Below the pieces are notes generated by a model. It saw nothing but the letters and a program-made list of their open reading frames with translations. It was not told the DNA's origin and did not search any database. Shown piece after piece: positions 52,893-64,000 of a DNA stretch of 64,000 bases (the first letter of the stretch is position 1; each line of letters starts with the position of its first letter). The DNA is taken from assembly GCA_948567375.1 (NCBI GenBank), contig OX419761.1, positions 33,332,243 through 33,396,242 on the forward strand, read 5' to 3'. Origin of the DNA: Lunularia cruciata. Taxonomy: Eukaryota > Streptophyta > Marchantiopsida > Lunulariales > Lunulariaceae. The position numbers were made by a program, and so were the translations under genes.

Positions 52893-55764
52893 GCTCGAAT
52901 GTTCATCAAGGCTTCTCCGATCTCCTTAAACTCATATTGAGTGAACATACATCTACAGATCATCGGGTGTACAGAGTAGTAGTGTAGTAGTGTTCCTTGA
53001 AGTAAGAGTAGAGTGGACAGTGGGAGAAAAAGTTCGTTTAGGTCCTCTTGGTAGATGGTACATTTGGAAGCTTCAATCCTTCAAACTGAACCCTTGGTCG
53101 TCAACTCGAATTTCTCGGTTAGTAGATGCAGTATCCGATTTTCTTGTCTTAACGGCGATCAGCGTAAGGCATAGTAGGATGACTAAATTCGGCATTTTGC
53201 TCAACGATTGGGACAAAATTGACATTGTGCAGCAAAAGCTTGAGTTTGCGAGCCTTGGCCTCACGTTCTCCGTGAGCTTATTGGAATCACTGTGTCCGTG
53301 GATTGCAGCCTGATCGGGTCTCATGATTCCAGGGTTCACCTTAACGACTTCCCCGCTAATATGTACGAGTCAAAGACTCTATCTTACTAAGCCACGAGGA
53401 TACTAGCCTACTGGAGGATTCCAAATACGTGAAGAGAAAGAAAACGAACTTTGTGACTGGAAATCTGATCATTTGGTTCAATGAGAATTTCTCGCATTTT
53501 TAAGCGGGTCTAGCACAATAGAGGAAACGCTACATCATGATTCGCAGCATGCAGGGTGGTCACTCTCGATCGCCCCTAGGCTAGCAGACGGCATGGCACT
53601 CGATGTAGGCGGATTTGACGCCGTCGTGCTTTAGAGAGGATCCTTTTGGCAAGCCATGTAATCAGGGTCGTGCTTAGAATTCGTAAACTGGTACAATCAA
53701 CAGAAATGTAATATTTAGGCTAGCAACAGTTTAGATCGTGATCAAACGACTCTCAATCATGAATTTGGAAGTTAGCGTGCCTCCTGTAGATTCAACCGCA
53801 AGTCTTGCTACAGCAGCAACAATGAGATCATGCTGAGGACTCCACTTTGCACGAAATGGGCTGCTGGCGTTACTTAGCTGTAACAACACGATTAAGGCTA
53901 CTAATGTTCAAATTCTAACAGTGGCCTCGGAAAACAAGTTAACAGCTTGTTTTAGTTCCCATTGACCTCAGAGCTTTTGGTCGCAAATACGAAGTATACT
54001 TTTATTAACAGCTAAGAACAAGTAATCTATCTCGGTTACTATATGTATGAACAAGCTTAACTCTTTGAATACAAGTCTGTCCCTGGATATTTTACAATAT
54101 CTATTCTTGATAACAATGTTCCCAAAGTTCTTCAACTTAAACGTCAAACTGACCCTGTAAAAACTTCAGGAATGGTAGACACAATTCTGGACCCTATGTT
54201 CCAATGAGTCGTTGGGTACGATATGTGAGTGGCCGATCGACACTGACTGAAGGCCATAGCTTCAATCCTTGAGTGATTGGTGTGACGAAACCGTAGATAT
54301 CACCTATCTTCCGGCACAAGGAAACAAAACCAGTGAGCGAATTGAAATGCATCTAGTGTCAATAGGTTCTTCTCTAACACCATGAGACTTGAGCCGTTGT
54401 AGCGACTGTTTACTCCCACAAGAAGCTGGAGGGCCTCACGTTCCGGTGATGACAAAACTAGGGACAAGGTTACTCTATTTTTCATATGAGAAGGTTGCCA
54501 GTTGCCGGCGTTTTGAGCATCTTGATTTCTGCAGTCGTGGAATGGGAAATAGTGCAAGTGCGTAGTTCACCTGGAAGCAAATTGCCTGGAGGTCTAACTT
54601 ATGTTAGGGGAGGATTCATATTGCAATACAAAACTTAGTGTATCGGAAGTCCCGGAAGTCGTTGGGTAAGTGTTCTTGTTCACTAAAACACGCACGGAGT
54701 AGTACTATTTCTGAATAGCATTTCGGGGCCAGAAAGGGGATCCCACCGGGAGATGTCCCGTCCTCCCTCGGTGGAAAACATCCTTTAGTTCCATGAAAGT
54801 AGACGTTTCGCGTTTATCACGGTGAGAGCTTGATCTAGACCTAACCAGCCACATACGTTTGAGCACTGTACTATGGTGATAAGAAAAAGCCAGAGTTGGA
54901 CTCCAAAGCTGTCAAAAACGGGAAGAATGCAAAATCTACGAAGTACACGGAGAAGCCTAACTGAGCCGGACTTCCTAATAAAATGGGACACAAACTACAT
55001 GTATCTGTCAAGGCTTCTGAGTGAACTGTCGTAATCTAGATTTCGCTTTTGACTAAAGCCGGGAAGCAAGGAATACACAAACTCTGAAAGTATGATGTCA
55101 GTAAGGAGGGAGTACAGTACTTTATGTGTGCGAGGGCATGAACCTTCATTCAGTTGAAATGCAGTACGTGCTGTTCACGGTATTTACGCAGTCTGACTTG
55201 CTCACAGAACCTCCAGCTCCAGAGTATTCAGTTCAGTGATTTTAGTGGCCTTCCAGAAACTAACATGACACGCTGGCTTGGAGAACTCCCAAGTGCTGCT
55301 ACCGTCTGAGGTCTTCCCCACTACCCTCCGTCTTCAGACAAGCACGTATACGGAATGTGCACTACTCAGTCTGTCGTCTATGCAAACCTCTGCACATATT
55401 GCAATTCAACATCAATGAGTACGGGATTCCACCGATATCTAACCGATTGTTAGTAGTGAGTGGTTGAAGCATCTTACTCTCGAATTCTCCAGGAGAAACA
55501 TCGTATTCTGCATGTGTTCATAATCTTCCAGTCGCCATTTTGCTTCCTTCAACCATTCTGACCGCCAAAGCTGGACTTCATCTTGCATTTCGGACGACTG
55601 CTCAGGAAACACAGATTTTAAGCAATAATTAATCCCCATTATATTAATGCTGTACTTATGTCGCAACCTTCACATCTGCATCTGGCAATCTACTCTGCAC
55701 CAGTCCTACCTAAACAGTACTTTGTATGTGGGGGCCATTGGAGTAAGGCTTCAACTGTACAGCT
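52893..55764. other. Spacer between the cyclase and DCD genes
   Basis: Convergent intergenic space. Nothing recognisable on either strand; frames of 70-110 codons (for example 52990-53313) have no motif. It should hold the 3' ends of both genes. Confidence 0.45.
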
Positions 55765-58312
55765 CTACAGATGTTTTCTCACATTTGTCGAGGAGGTTAG
55801 TCCAAGGTCTCCTAAATATGCTTCTAGCTTCATCTGCTGCGGGCGCCCCGTGTGAATTGGTTGTTGCTCCTCAAGGGATGAATGTCTCTGCATGCTCCCC
55901 ACCTCAAGTTGGGTGAGATTGTCGGTCCGAAGCTCCTCATTTGATGGATCGTAAGGGTCTCCGAAATCGAAATGTTCTTCCTTTACAGGTTTTACCCGAA
56001 GAGCTTGTATCTGCTGCACGAGGGCTTGAGCTTGTGATTCATCTCTCATAATGTTTAGCTGCCTCAGTTTTCCTAAGAAGTGTCTACACTCTGTTCTCCC
56101 GGCAGAGCGAGAACCATGGTCTCGGCTGGAGAGGAAACGTGTAACCTCGGATGCCCAGCTAAACATCGCTCCATAATTTCCACTGTGCATTTTTCGCGCA
56201 GCCTGTGCAGTTCCTTGACCTGATGCTGGAGAGAAATCTACACCCTGTTGGTCTTGCATATGGTATCCATTGAATCTCGGCGCCGCCGTTACATTTTCTA
56301 AACCCAAGGTATTTGGGAGACGTATAGAATCTTCCGGTACACACTTACTTCCAGCGTACTGCTGCGTACAGTGCTCATCAGGTTCGACCTTAAGATCCGC
56401 AGAACATGACCCTGCAACTTCATCTAATTGATGTGCGTACACTTCAATCAGCCTCGGTCGCAAAGATAGCTTCCCACCTTCACTCAATTGATGCGCATGC
56501 GTCTGACTGTGACAGATTGGCAATCTATTTACACTAGATTGGCGCTTGCAATCTTCGTCCATAATACGAGAGCACGAAAGTCCTCCTACATCTGGTTGAT
56601 CCTCAAACTTATCGCGCAGTGAATTACCGCAGACACGTCCCCCTGTTGCATCCACTGAGTACACGTAATTGTTCCCCTGCTCAGTATTGTGACAATTCCT
56701 CTCTTCACAGACATCTGGGTGGTGACGCTTAGTCTTTTCATCATCTTGCTGATGACTAGAGTTGGTGTCGCCAGCCTCAAACTCCTCGGAGTGACCTCTA
56801 TGCTCGATTATCGACGCGTCTCCTGTGAATTTTGGAGTATCTCCACCTCCGTCGCTGTACGTCTGCACCTGAGATAATTCGCGTTGGAAAGAGAACGTTC
56901 CGGCTTCTATCAGGTTCTCACCAGCCACTGTATCTAAGTTGAATTTTATTGGACCGTCCTCGACTGGTATGTACCCAGATTTATCTGAATCCAAAAATTT
57001 GGTGGCGTCGTCATCATGTCTATAGCCAAAACAGAAGGACTCTGTACTCACTGGAGAAGGCATATCATCCCACTCGTACAAATTCCTTGAGACATGTTTA
57101 TCTGGGGCTGCTTCGTCGGAGAAAATTCCACACCGGCCGTAACCATCAGGCGAATAACCTTGTCCAATTCCGACACCCTCAGTCAACAAATTTTCTCTGA
57201 AAACAACCCGCACATCACTATGGGGAGCACTTGAGCGTTCGACTGCGTCACGGATGGTGAATATTTGTCGAGGTGGGGTGATCGTTTGTCTCATAAATAG
57301 GCTTACAAGTTCATCAGCCTGCTTATGGTCCAATTCAAAGTAGAAGCGAGTGTAGGAATAATAATTGTCGATAATCGCCTCCTTGAATACCCTCTCAGGG
57401 AGAGAGACTATTGGCCAATCCAAACGAGGTCTAACACAGACCTGGATAAAGAGAAAATGGTCAGATCTTTGCAGTAACAACCTGAAGGTGCAACCCTAAG
57501 CGAGTGCCTAAAACACCAATCTAACAGTCGTGCAGCCGAGCGGATACGTTTAGAGTGGGATCAGCATCGTTTCGAATCGACAGTAATAAAGAAGAGGTTA
57601 AACCTTGAGGGAGCTGTATTACTAAGAGACTCATCGGAAGGTCAGGCTCTTACATGATATTGTCCTTCTGTATATCAGATCACAATGTATAAAGAGAGAG
57701 CCAAGCTGATTGATAGAAGGCGGTCAGCGAAAGGGTGCCCGTGAAGGACATACCTTTGTAGGGAAGGTAGCTCGGGATTTCGAGTCGAGATTACTGCACA
57801 TGGAATGCTCGACATCAACCGCTCCATTTACAGCCTCAAAGATCCCGTGCATTTCTCTCTCAGTGAAGTTGAACAAGAAAATCGGCAACCCTTCTTCTAT
57901 CCTTTCTGCATATTGGATCTGGTTATACGGGAGTCCTGCACAAACCATTTGTACAGTTTACTTGAGCTGTCAATATACTGACTGTGGATACCTTAGATGA
58001 CTCACTTCATAAAATCTCAGGTATCGCTTGCCTTACCTCCCAGAGTCCAATATAATTCCGATTGGACTTGAACAAGGTACATCATTTACAAAGGAAGACC
58101 TCAATTTCGCGGATCAAAGGGACAAGAAGTAAGAGGCGAGGACTACCGAAATTTTTATTTGTTAGACACTCATTGTATGTGGCTGTCGTACAGCCCAGAA
58201 TGACTCCACCAAGCTCCTGCGGACTCAATGAACGCTCCACCGATAGGTTGATATCAATCCCGTCGTCACCATACGAGTGCACTTCCATTCTCGAGCTCCG
58301 CACCACTTGCAT
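55765..58312 (-). CDS. DCD-domain protein, three exons
   Basis: Gene model from splice sites: exon 1 58312-58147, exon 2 57935-57754, exon 3 57441-55765, giving 2,025 bp and 674 residues. Intron 1 (57936-58146) has TTCG|GTAGTC and TGCAG|GA; intron 2 (57442-57753) has AAAG|GTATGT and TCCAG|GTC. Joining them rebuilds one DCD (development and cell death) domain at residues about 34-165: LGGVILGCTTATYNECL in exon 1, LPYNQIQYAERIEEGLPIFL and REMHGIFEA in exon 2, RPRLDWPIVSLPERVFK with NYYSYTRFYFELDH in exon 3. The remaining 500 residues are hydrophilic, with no domain I recognise; near the C terminus is HFLGKLRQLNIM, then QALVQQIQALRVKP, possibly helical. DCD proteins are plant-specific and linked to stress, hormone and cell-death responses. 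The start (58312 or 58288) is not certain. Confidence 0.88.
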
Positions 58313-60957
58313 CGTGACCGTTTCCCTGTATGATTTTAGACATATTGATGCTCATTCTCATCAGATTTTCCACTAACTAAATAAAGCCACATTCAAGGAT
58401 TGGATAATATCAGCTTCGACGTTCTGGAAGTTCTTTAAAATTATCACAGGTACAGAGGCGTGTAGCTACCGGCGTTCTAGACCGGACATGATATCAGACA
58501 CGCAATTATGTCATCTCGGACTTGCGTCATATTTAGTCTGAAGCCAACAGAGGTTAAAACCTGCTTCCTACGATCGGTGGGGTGAGACCGGAGACCAGAA
58601 CCATGACATGAGGCCGTGCGCGGGAAGAGCTTTTAGAAGTCAGATAAGACCTTGTACACCTTCTCGTGGTGTGCAGACCTTTGGAGTGTTTAACAATGCA
58701 AGTTCGGAAACTGCGCCATAAACATGTGTACAGTAGAGGTCCCAAGGATCTCAGAAGGTCAAGCAAGAGCTTGTTTTATACACAGGGATCGTTTGGAGTG
58801 TATTTTGCTTGTGCGATCAATCTTCCTTGCAGTTCGTTCAACCTGCAATTATTGTGTGTTCATGACTCTAATTTAGTCAACCTAGCAGACTGCAGATATA
58901 ATACACGAGTTGGCGCGGTAGCTAGAGCAATACGTACAGGAACGGTACACAAAGTCTCAACTCGTAAGGTTTCTGCTCAGTAGTAGATCACGGTCCACTC
59001 GCCATTCAACCCTATTTTGAGAAGATACACCAGCACCGACATCTGCACAAGCACATTTCCGTTCAGTAAAATTTGTGTACAACCGAAGAAGGAACAATCA
59101 TGTCTACAGTCAAACCTATTTCCTCGCAATTGTACCCTCTGCAGCTCAACTTTCTGAGGTGAAAGCAATTCGCTTTGAAGTAAGCAAATGCAATTCGCTT
59201 TGAAGTAAATTGAAGGTCCCAAAGTAAGGCAATCGCGCACAATAGCGAGTGACGATCATATCCCGAGCATCTGTAATGTCTATCACGCTAGCTAAATTCC
59301 TCTCAGGTTCTTAAACTGAAGAATATATGGACAGTGTACACAGCTTGTACACCGGAGATGACTGTTATACTCAATCGCAACTTGCAAACTAGAGATGAGT
59401 TATAGAAATTTGAAACTGAATCTTCTTGCAGTGATGTCCAATGAAGCCCATGCGTATGTACTTCCGCCGTATGAAACCTGGGATCACGGCCCAATAGTTG
59501 AATTCGTTCGACTATAAAACACAGACTCTACGAGAAACATTATACGAAGGAAAAAGCCCTAGGAGCGTTTCATGAACCGTATGGTGCAGCTAATAGACGT
59601 GAGCTTCGCAAGAAGCACCAGTTTTTTCTCTAGATGTCGACCACATGGACAATTCCTCCACAAGAATATTGCGTCCAATTTTCCCAAGCGTCTATGAAGG
59701 ATAGACGAGAATAGTTGGCCTCTATTCCGCGACTGTGTTATTGGTTGTACAAACTTCCACATGCTATGTCGACGTCGTTTGACCTTATTCAACGTGTCTG
59801 CAGAACTTGAATCAGATACTTACCATGCCAATAAGGTGCGGAAAGTCCTGTTCAATTTCGTTACGTGCTTAAATGTCGACTTGTTGACACCAAAATCTCG
59901 TGCTAGCAGAAAGCCGATAGACATAGTGCATGTCATGGCGTGCAAATTTCGACAAGTTGTGGACAAGTTCGTTTCGATGGAACCTGCTTTCTGTCTAGAT
60001 GGACTTGAGTTCCACCTCAACGATGTTTGTCCAGGATTCATCGCCAACGTAAGCGGCGCAAAGCAATAGCGCGTATAAGCAAGAGCGCCTCCACAAGTAC
60101 TTCTTCACATATGGGAGTGGTGCAAGGGAATGTAATTAGACGAATGATCCCCGCACGTTCTACACCATCTTAAAGATAAGTAGTTCCAAATGTTGGTCCT
60201 CCCGAGTGCGACCCGCGATTGGAAGACGGTAGTACCTTCTATGGGCGTTCTCCTGTGTGAACTGTTCAACACTGTTTTGCTGTCGCGATCCGGACGTTGA
60301 GTGTTGAGATTGATGATGCCAAATATCGCGATCAAGATAAATTGAGCATAAGTCGATGTCTGTGCACGCGTGTTACTCCTAATTTAAGAATCATTCACGA
60401 AGCACTTCTCTTAACTTTAGAATGTCTCTACCCGCAAAGACGTTGGTGATCATTTCCACTATAGACACGCGAGCCGCATCCTCCACGCCGGGGTTGGTCA
60501 AGTTCGAGAGTACGACACTTTTGTTGACTCGAGAAATTAACCTTGCGAGCAATCGTGCCCGCCTCTAGTAGTCACTCCACATTTCAGGTATGCGAAAACG
60601 AAGAGACTGTCAGATATCGGTATGCTCCAAACAGGAGACTTGTCAGACTTAAACGCCTTGTCTGACTGTTCTGCACTGAAGGAAAGCAGATGTCATGCTT
60701 GACCTGACAGTCGCTGCTGTAAAACTCTTTGGAAGATTGACAGTGAAAATACTGCAGTGATCGCTGAATCTATTTCTCGATCTCGAGCTCACAATCGTCT
60801 GTTCTCTCAATCTCTCCAATCACTCGGAGCGTGTCGCTGGCTGCGCGCGTGAAGCCCTTCCAACGGCAGACGGTCTCAATAAGAACGGACACTGTAACGA
60901 GAGCCTTTAGAATCTCAGTTGTTATTGCTGTCTTTGGAAGTTGGAATTCAAATACCA
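58313..60957. other. Spacer with no supportable gene
   Basis: Should contain the DCD gene's promoter. The frame 59761-60069 (102 codons) has no recognised motif and is not called. A short direct repeat GCAATTCGCTTTGAAGTAA occurs at about 59164-59182 and 59190-59208. Confidence 0.45.
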
Positions 60958-60970
60958 TTTGAAGTGCCTC

Positions 60971-61067
60971 ATGTTGGGGCTTAGCCCCATGTTAGTCTCT
61001 CCCTTGTACGGCTTGATGGGGTCTTCCCATCCTTCGTTTTTCCTATGCGGTCGCCTTTCTTCTCTTC
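60971..61067 (+). mobile_element. LINE tail insertion B with 13-bp target-site duplication
   Basis: A 97-bp insertion: ATGTTGGGGCTTAGCCCCAT, then CTCTCCCTTGTACGGCTTG, then CCCATCCTTCGTTTTTCC and a pyrimidine-rich end TTTCTTCTCTTC. It is flanked by a perfect direct repeat TTTGAAGTGCCTC at 60958-60970 and 61068-61080. A duplication of this length is typical of target-primed reverse transcription, so this is a strongly 5'-truncated non-LTR copy. Confidence 0.88.
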
Positions 61068-61080
61068 TTTGAAGTGCCTC

Positions 61081-62623
61081 TGAACAGTCATACTGAATAA
61101 ATTCACTTCAAATTCGCGGATCATGCAGCAAAATATGAATCTCATCGAGTTTACAATGTGCATAAGCATGTCAAATGCTCAATTGCCCACAACAGACATA
61201 ACGCTTCTCCACTTCTTGGTGACACTAGGTATATTGATTGAGGAAGTCCATACGCTTTGTTCAAATTCAAGTCAATTCAAATACTTTTTGGCGAATGCTA
61301 TTTGGACATCTATCAATGTATCACCATATGACTCCTACTTTCAAATACAAATTTTCAAAGGAGGTTGAGAACACTACTTCCCTCCAGCCAGGAATATAAT
61401 TCCCCAATTATGATCACAGATAATCATGATATAGTTTTGCGAGGAGACGTGAATGATAGATAGCCTTCAGGAGGTCAGTTAAGCAGGTAGATTCCAAGAA
61501 GCAGTTCGAGGTAGTTTGCTGATGAATGTTATTGCTGGAAAGACTTGACTTGACATCCCTTACTCCACTACTTCTGTATGGACCAAGATTGCCTGGCTAC
61601 TGATTATAACCTTGAAGCTTTCCAAAACACTAGAATTTGACTTTTGTTTCGTCATGTTTGCAAGTGTTGGATGAAGGGGAAAGAACTACTTGATATACAC
61701 ACGGACACGCGAGCATCCAGCATCCAAGAGATGAGTATCTCTTGGTGGAAGTCTTTCCACAACATTCAGGTTTCTGGTGTATAAATTTGATAAGATCCAT
61801 GTACATCTGATCTCTAGATCCATATAAGTGTGAGTAGTACCCCCGTAAAAACGAACGTGATTTGAGTAAAGTACAAGTACATACAATCTAACGCAAAAAC
61901 CATAGTAAATAAACCTTCGATCTCACTCGTAGTTGATGTTTTCATCTTCGACGAGCGGATGAAATAAATGCCATTTGAGTGATCATAGAAACAAACTTAG
62001 ATGGACAATTTGATTATCTGGAGGTAATGTCTACCCGATACAGAAGAAAACTATAAATCCCGATACTAATTTGTCTAACTTTCCAACAAATACCAATAAA
62101 AAATATACGTTTAATCCGAATTGAAATGGGAGTAAACACTCATTTGCTCAATGAGTGCATGAGTGGGACATGAGCATTTAGTCACGAGTGAATGCTTAGA
62201 ACGAAAATGAACTCAAATTGTCCTCACCCTTTGTGATGGCAAGGACTATGACCCAGACCATACGTCTTTCAAGTCCATCTAGTCTTAAAGCTGCAAATGA
62301 GGACAACACTGGGTTTATCGCCAGCATCTATAACTCTTGTATCCAGGTTTATAGCATCCGTAATACCGTAAGATGTTACCACCATACTAAGAGGAGTCAA
62401 AACTTAGTATCCCCGAGGTAATACATAGGACAGTCAACATGCCGCTCATAGAGTCTCAGGTCAGTCAAAATAGGTACTTCAACTTTGAATATATTTCTTT
62501 TGTTAATGGAGGCGGCTGGTTCCCATTTCCATGCCAGTAGATATGGACTGAATATTTCAGGTGGGAGCCAGCTGTTCAGAAAAAAGTTAGAAATTAGTTT
62601 GTAGATCGGGGTAGAAGAATGAG
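61081..62623. other. Spacer with small hairpins
   Basis: No gene. Two perfect short hairpins: CCAAGAGAT with ATCTCTTGG at 61724-61745 (4-nt loop) and CACTCATT with AATGAGTG at 62137-62157 (5-nt loop), the latter followed by variants of CATGAGTG. Confidence 0.5.
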
Positions 62624-62696
62624 GGGGGTGTAGCTCACATGGTAGAGCGATCGCTTTGCATGCGATAGGCACGGGGATCGATACCCCGCACCTCCA
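62624..62696 (+). tRNA. tRNA-Ala (anticodon UGC)
   Basis: 73 nt. Acceptor GGGGGTG pairs with CACCTCC (one G-T), discriminator A, no encoded CCA. D arm GCTC...GAGC, anticodon stem ATCGC/GCGAT with loop TTTGCAT (anticodon TGC at 62657-62659), variable AGGCA, T stem CGGGG/CCCCG with loop ATCGATA. The T loop begins with A instead of the usual T. Boxes A (TAGCTCACATGG) and B (GGGATCGATACC) are recognisable, so RNA polymerase III transcription is plausible. No intron. Confidence 0.93.
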
Positions 62697-63170
62697 ATTG
62701 GAGATCAGATCTTCCGACTCCTCCCTTGAAGTTTTCTTCCGATGGACTTGTCGTCGAGTTCTTGCTGTTCGAAGCTAATGTACCTTAAGAGGGCAGACCA
62801 GATTAGCCTATGAGCGTTACCTCTGCAACATCTGTTTTATCCGTTATTACTGAGTTCATCGTCCTGCTCTTACCTGTGCTGTATATCGCAGAAAATCTAC
62901 CCTTTTCTGCAAAAGCTACTGCAATCCAAATTTGTGTATGAGCGTTACTTTAGTATGTTGTTATACCCCCGTGAAGCAAAAATAAATTGAAATCGTCGAT
63001 AGTTTAAGAATACCGCGGTCTCCTTTGTCTACAATCTATCAATGGTTGTGACAGAGAGAATTAGTATCACGCTTCAGCATAACGAGTTCATAGAGAGATG
63101 TTTGATGCTTTTAATCTACGATGTAGATCACATCTCACTGCATTCCTGGAACATAATTTACCTCCTTTAC
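62697..63170. other. Spacer
   Basis: Nothing recognised between the tRNA and LINE tail C. Confidence 0.45.
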
Positions 63171-63300
63171 ATCTTAGGTGCGGTAGGGCAGATTTCTCAT
63201 ATAGACTCTATTGGGGCTTAGCCCCATTTAACCTTTTTTTCTCTCCCTTGTATGGCTTGATGGGGTCTTCCCATCCTTCGTTTTTTCTACGCGGTCGCCT
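63171..63300 (+). mobile_element. LINE tail insertion C
   Basis: ATCTTAGGTGCGGTAGGGC, then TTGGGGCTTAGCCCCAT, then CTCTCCCTTGTATGGCTTG, then GATGGGGTCTTCCCATCC, ending near CGCGGTCGCCTG. TTTACATC occurs at 63166-63173 and 63306-63313; since ATC also belongs to the element in copy A, the true duplication may be only TTTAC plus microhomology. Same length class as the tail of copy A. Confidence 0.82.
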
Positions 63301-63313
63301 GCTTATTTACATC

Positions 63314-64000
63314 CTTTTGTTTCCAAATCATTTGATTGTGTAAATCACATTTTTACTTTGATTAGCATTGCCTTCGTTTACTTTCATTTCCCAGAAAAAC
63401 AAACTTTGAGTTATATCTTTGCAATGGATGATGGACGAAATGACCCTCCTGTTGATGTTGTTGATTGTTGATTCTGATAAGGGTGTATATTGGAGGAATT
63501 GTCTCATGTTTCTTGTTTTCTAGAGAGGTATTATTCAGTAATCTCGTAAGTTTACTACTTCCATCTTCCTAGACGATATCGACCATATCGGTCGACATAG
63601 AGTGCTTGTTCATCCCTTACCATTACCTTCTTTCACTTTCACTACTCTCGAGTGCACACTGAGTCTTTCATCAGCTTTCCCATGCGTTAGTGCACACACT
63701 CTATCGATTCACTCAGCAGTTCCGTACTTCAGGTCGTCACAAGTTACCCAATCAAATGTGTTCGCAGGCTTTCATGTGATACATACACACGATTCTAGTG
63801 TGATTTTGGTGTCATCAGACACAAGTTTCTGGTCAATCTGCCATTCTCGAAACTATACACAGGCATAACGAGTTGGATGGTTCCACAGTTCGCTACATGA
63901 TAACTAGCGCAGCCTCACCTATACATAGGCAGTTAGTTCACTCTACCTCCGAACTAATTATTGTGTATCTTTACCTCAATTGAGCAATCGTCCTTTCGGT
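63314..64000. other. Spacer to the window end
   Basis: No gene. The frame 63602-63868 (88 codons) has no recognised motif. Confidence 0.4.

Noticed and set aside
57500-57600. Possible second tRNA (GCAGCCGAGCGG and GTTTCGAATC)
   Set aside because: The D-arm-like and T-arm-like pieces are not connected by a valid anticodon arm or acceptor stem.
59761-60069. 102-codon plus-strand frame
   Set aside because: No known motif, and the opposite strand has an equally open frame of similar length (59820-60047); chance cannot be excluded.

Overview
This is a plant nuclear window. The evidence is a DCD-domain gene with two GT-AG introns (the DCD domain is known only from plants), a eukaryotic tRNA-Ala(UGC), and Ty3/gypsy LTR retrotransposons primed by initiator tRNA-Met and tRNA-Asp. 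I cannot name the species. Roughly the first 44 kb is a nest of Ty3/gypsy elements, 44.3-48.5 kb is visibly AT-rich decayed sequence, and 48.5-64 kb is gene-bearing sequence holding one single-copy metabolic gene, the DCD gene, the tRNA and small non-LTR insertions.

Retrotransposon layers. (1) A chromodomain Ty3/gypsy family (LTR about 423 bp, TG..CA ends, PBS for initiator tRNA-Met, gag / protease-RT-RNase H-integrase / chromodomain) is present as copy 1 (3904-16173, heavily decayed and split by two insertions), copy 2 (18221-23860, near-identical LTRs, target-site duplication CATTA) and a solo LTR (33035-33457, duplication GTCCA). Its LTRs carry arrays of perfect heat-shock-element motifs just upstream of a TATA box. 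Its gag-pol junction carries a textbook -1 frameshift signal: slippery heptamer GGGAAAC, 6-nt spacer, 10-bp hairpin. (2) A giant-LTR, Athila/Tat-like family lies on the minus strand (28249-41977, tRNA-Asp-type PBS), with a 3,792-bp solo LTR at 11994-15785. Each LTR contains a 2,448-bp gene-like reading frame in the sense direction of the element, behind its own TATA box; the frame has exactly the same length in two separate copies. (3) An older plus-strand gypsy pol remnant (25021-27241) with a piece of a second copy at 41978-42474. (4) A 2.84-kb LTR-like insertion with tandem pyrimidine-rich repeats (5011-7850) inside the gag of copy 1. (5) An OTU-domain relic with a perfect 24-bp inverted repeat at the left edge.

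Non-LTR elements. A LINE-like open frame (48880-49440) with a zinc-binding CxC...H...C motif and an endonuclease-like C-terminal region is followed by a tail with two hairpins. The same tail occurs alone at 48481-48550 (minus), 60971-61067 (flanked by a perfect 13-bp target-site duplication) and 63171-63300. A much older relative lies at about 45310-45990.

Host genes. RNA 3'-terminal phosphate cyclase (51735-52892, one exon, complete), a three-exon DCD-domain protein on the minus strand (55765-58312, about 674 aa, reconstructed from splice sites), and tRNA-Ala (62624-62696). The remaining intervals hold nothing I can support as a gene.
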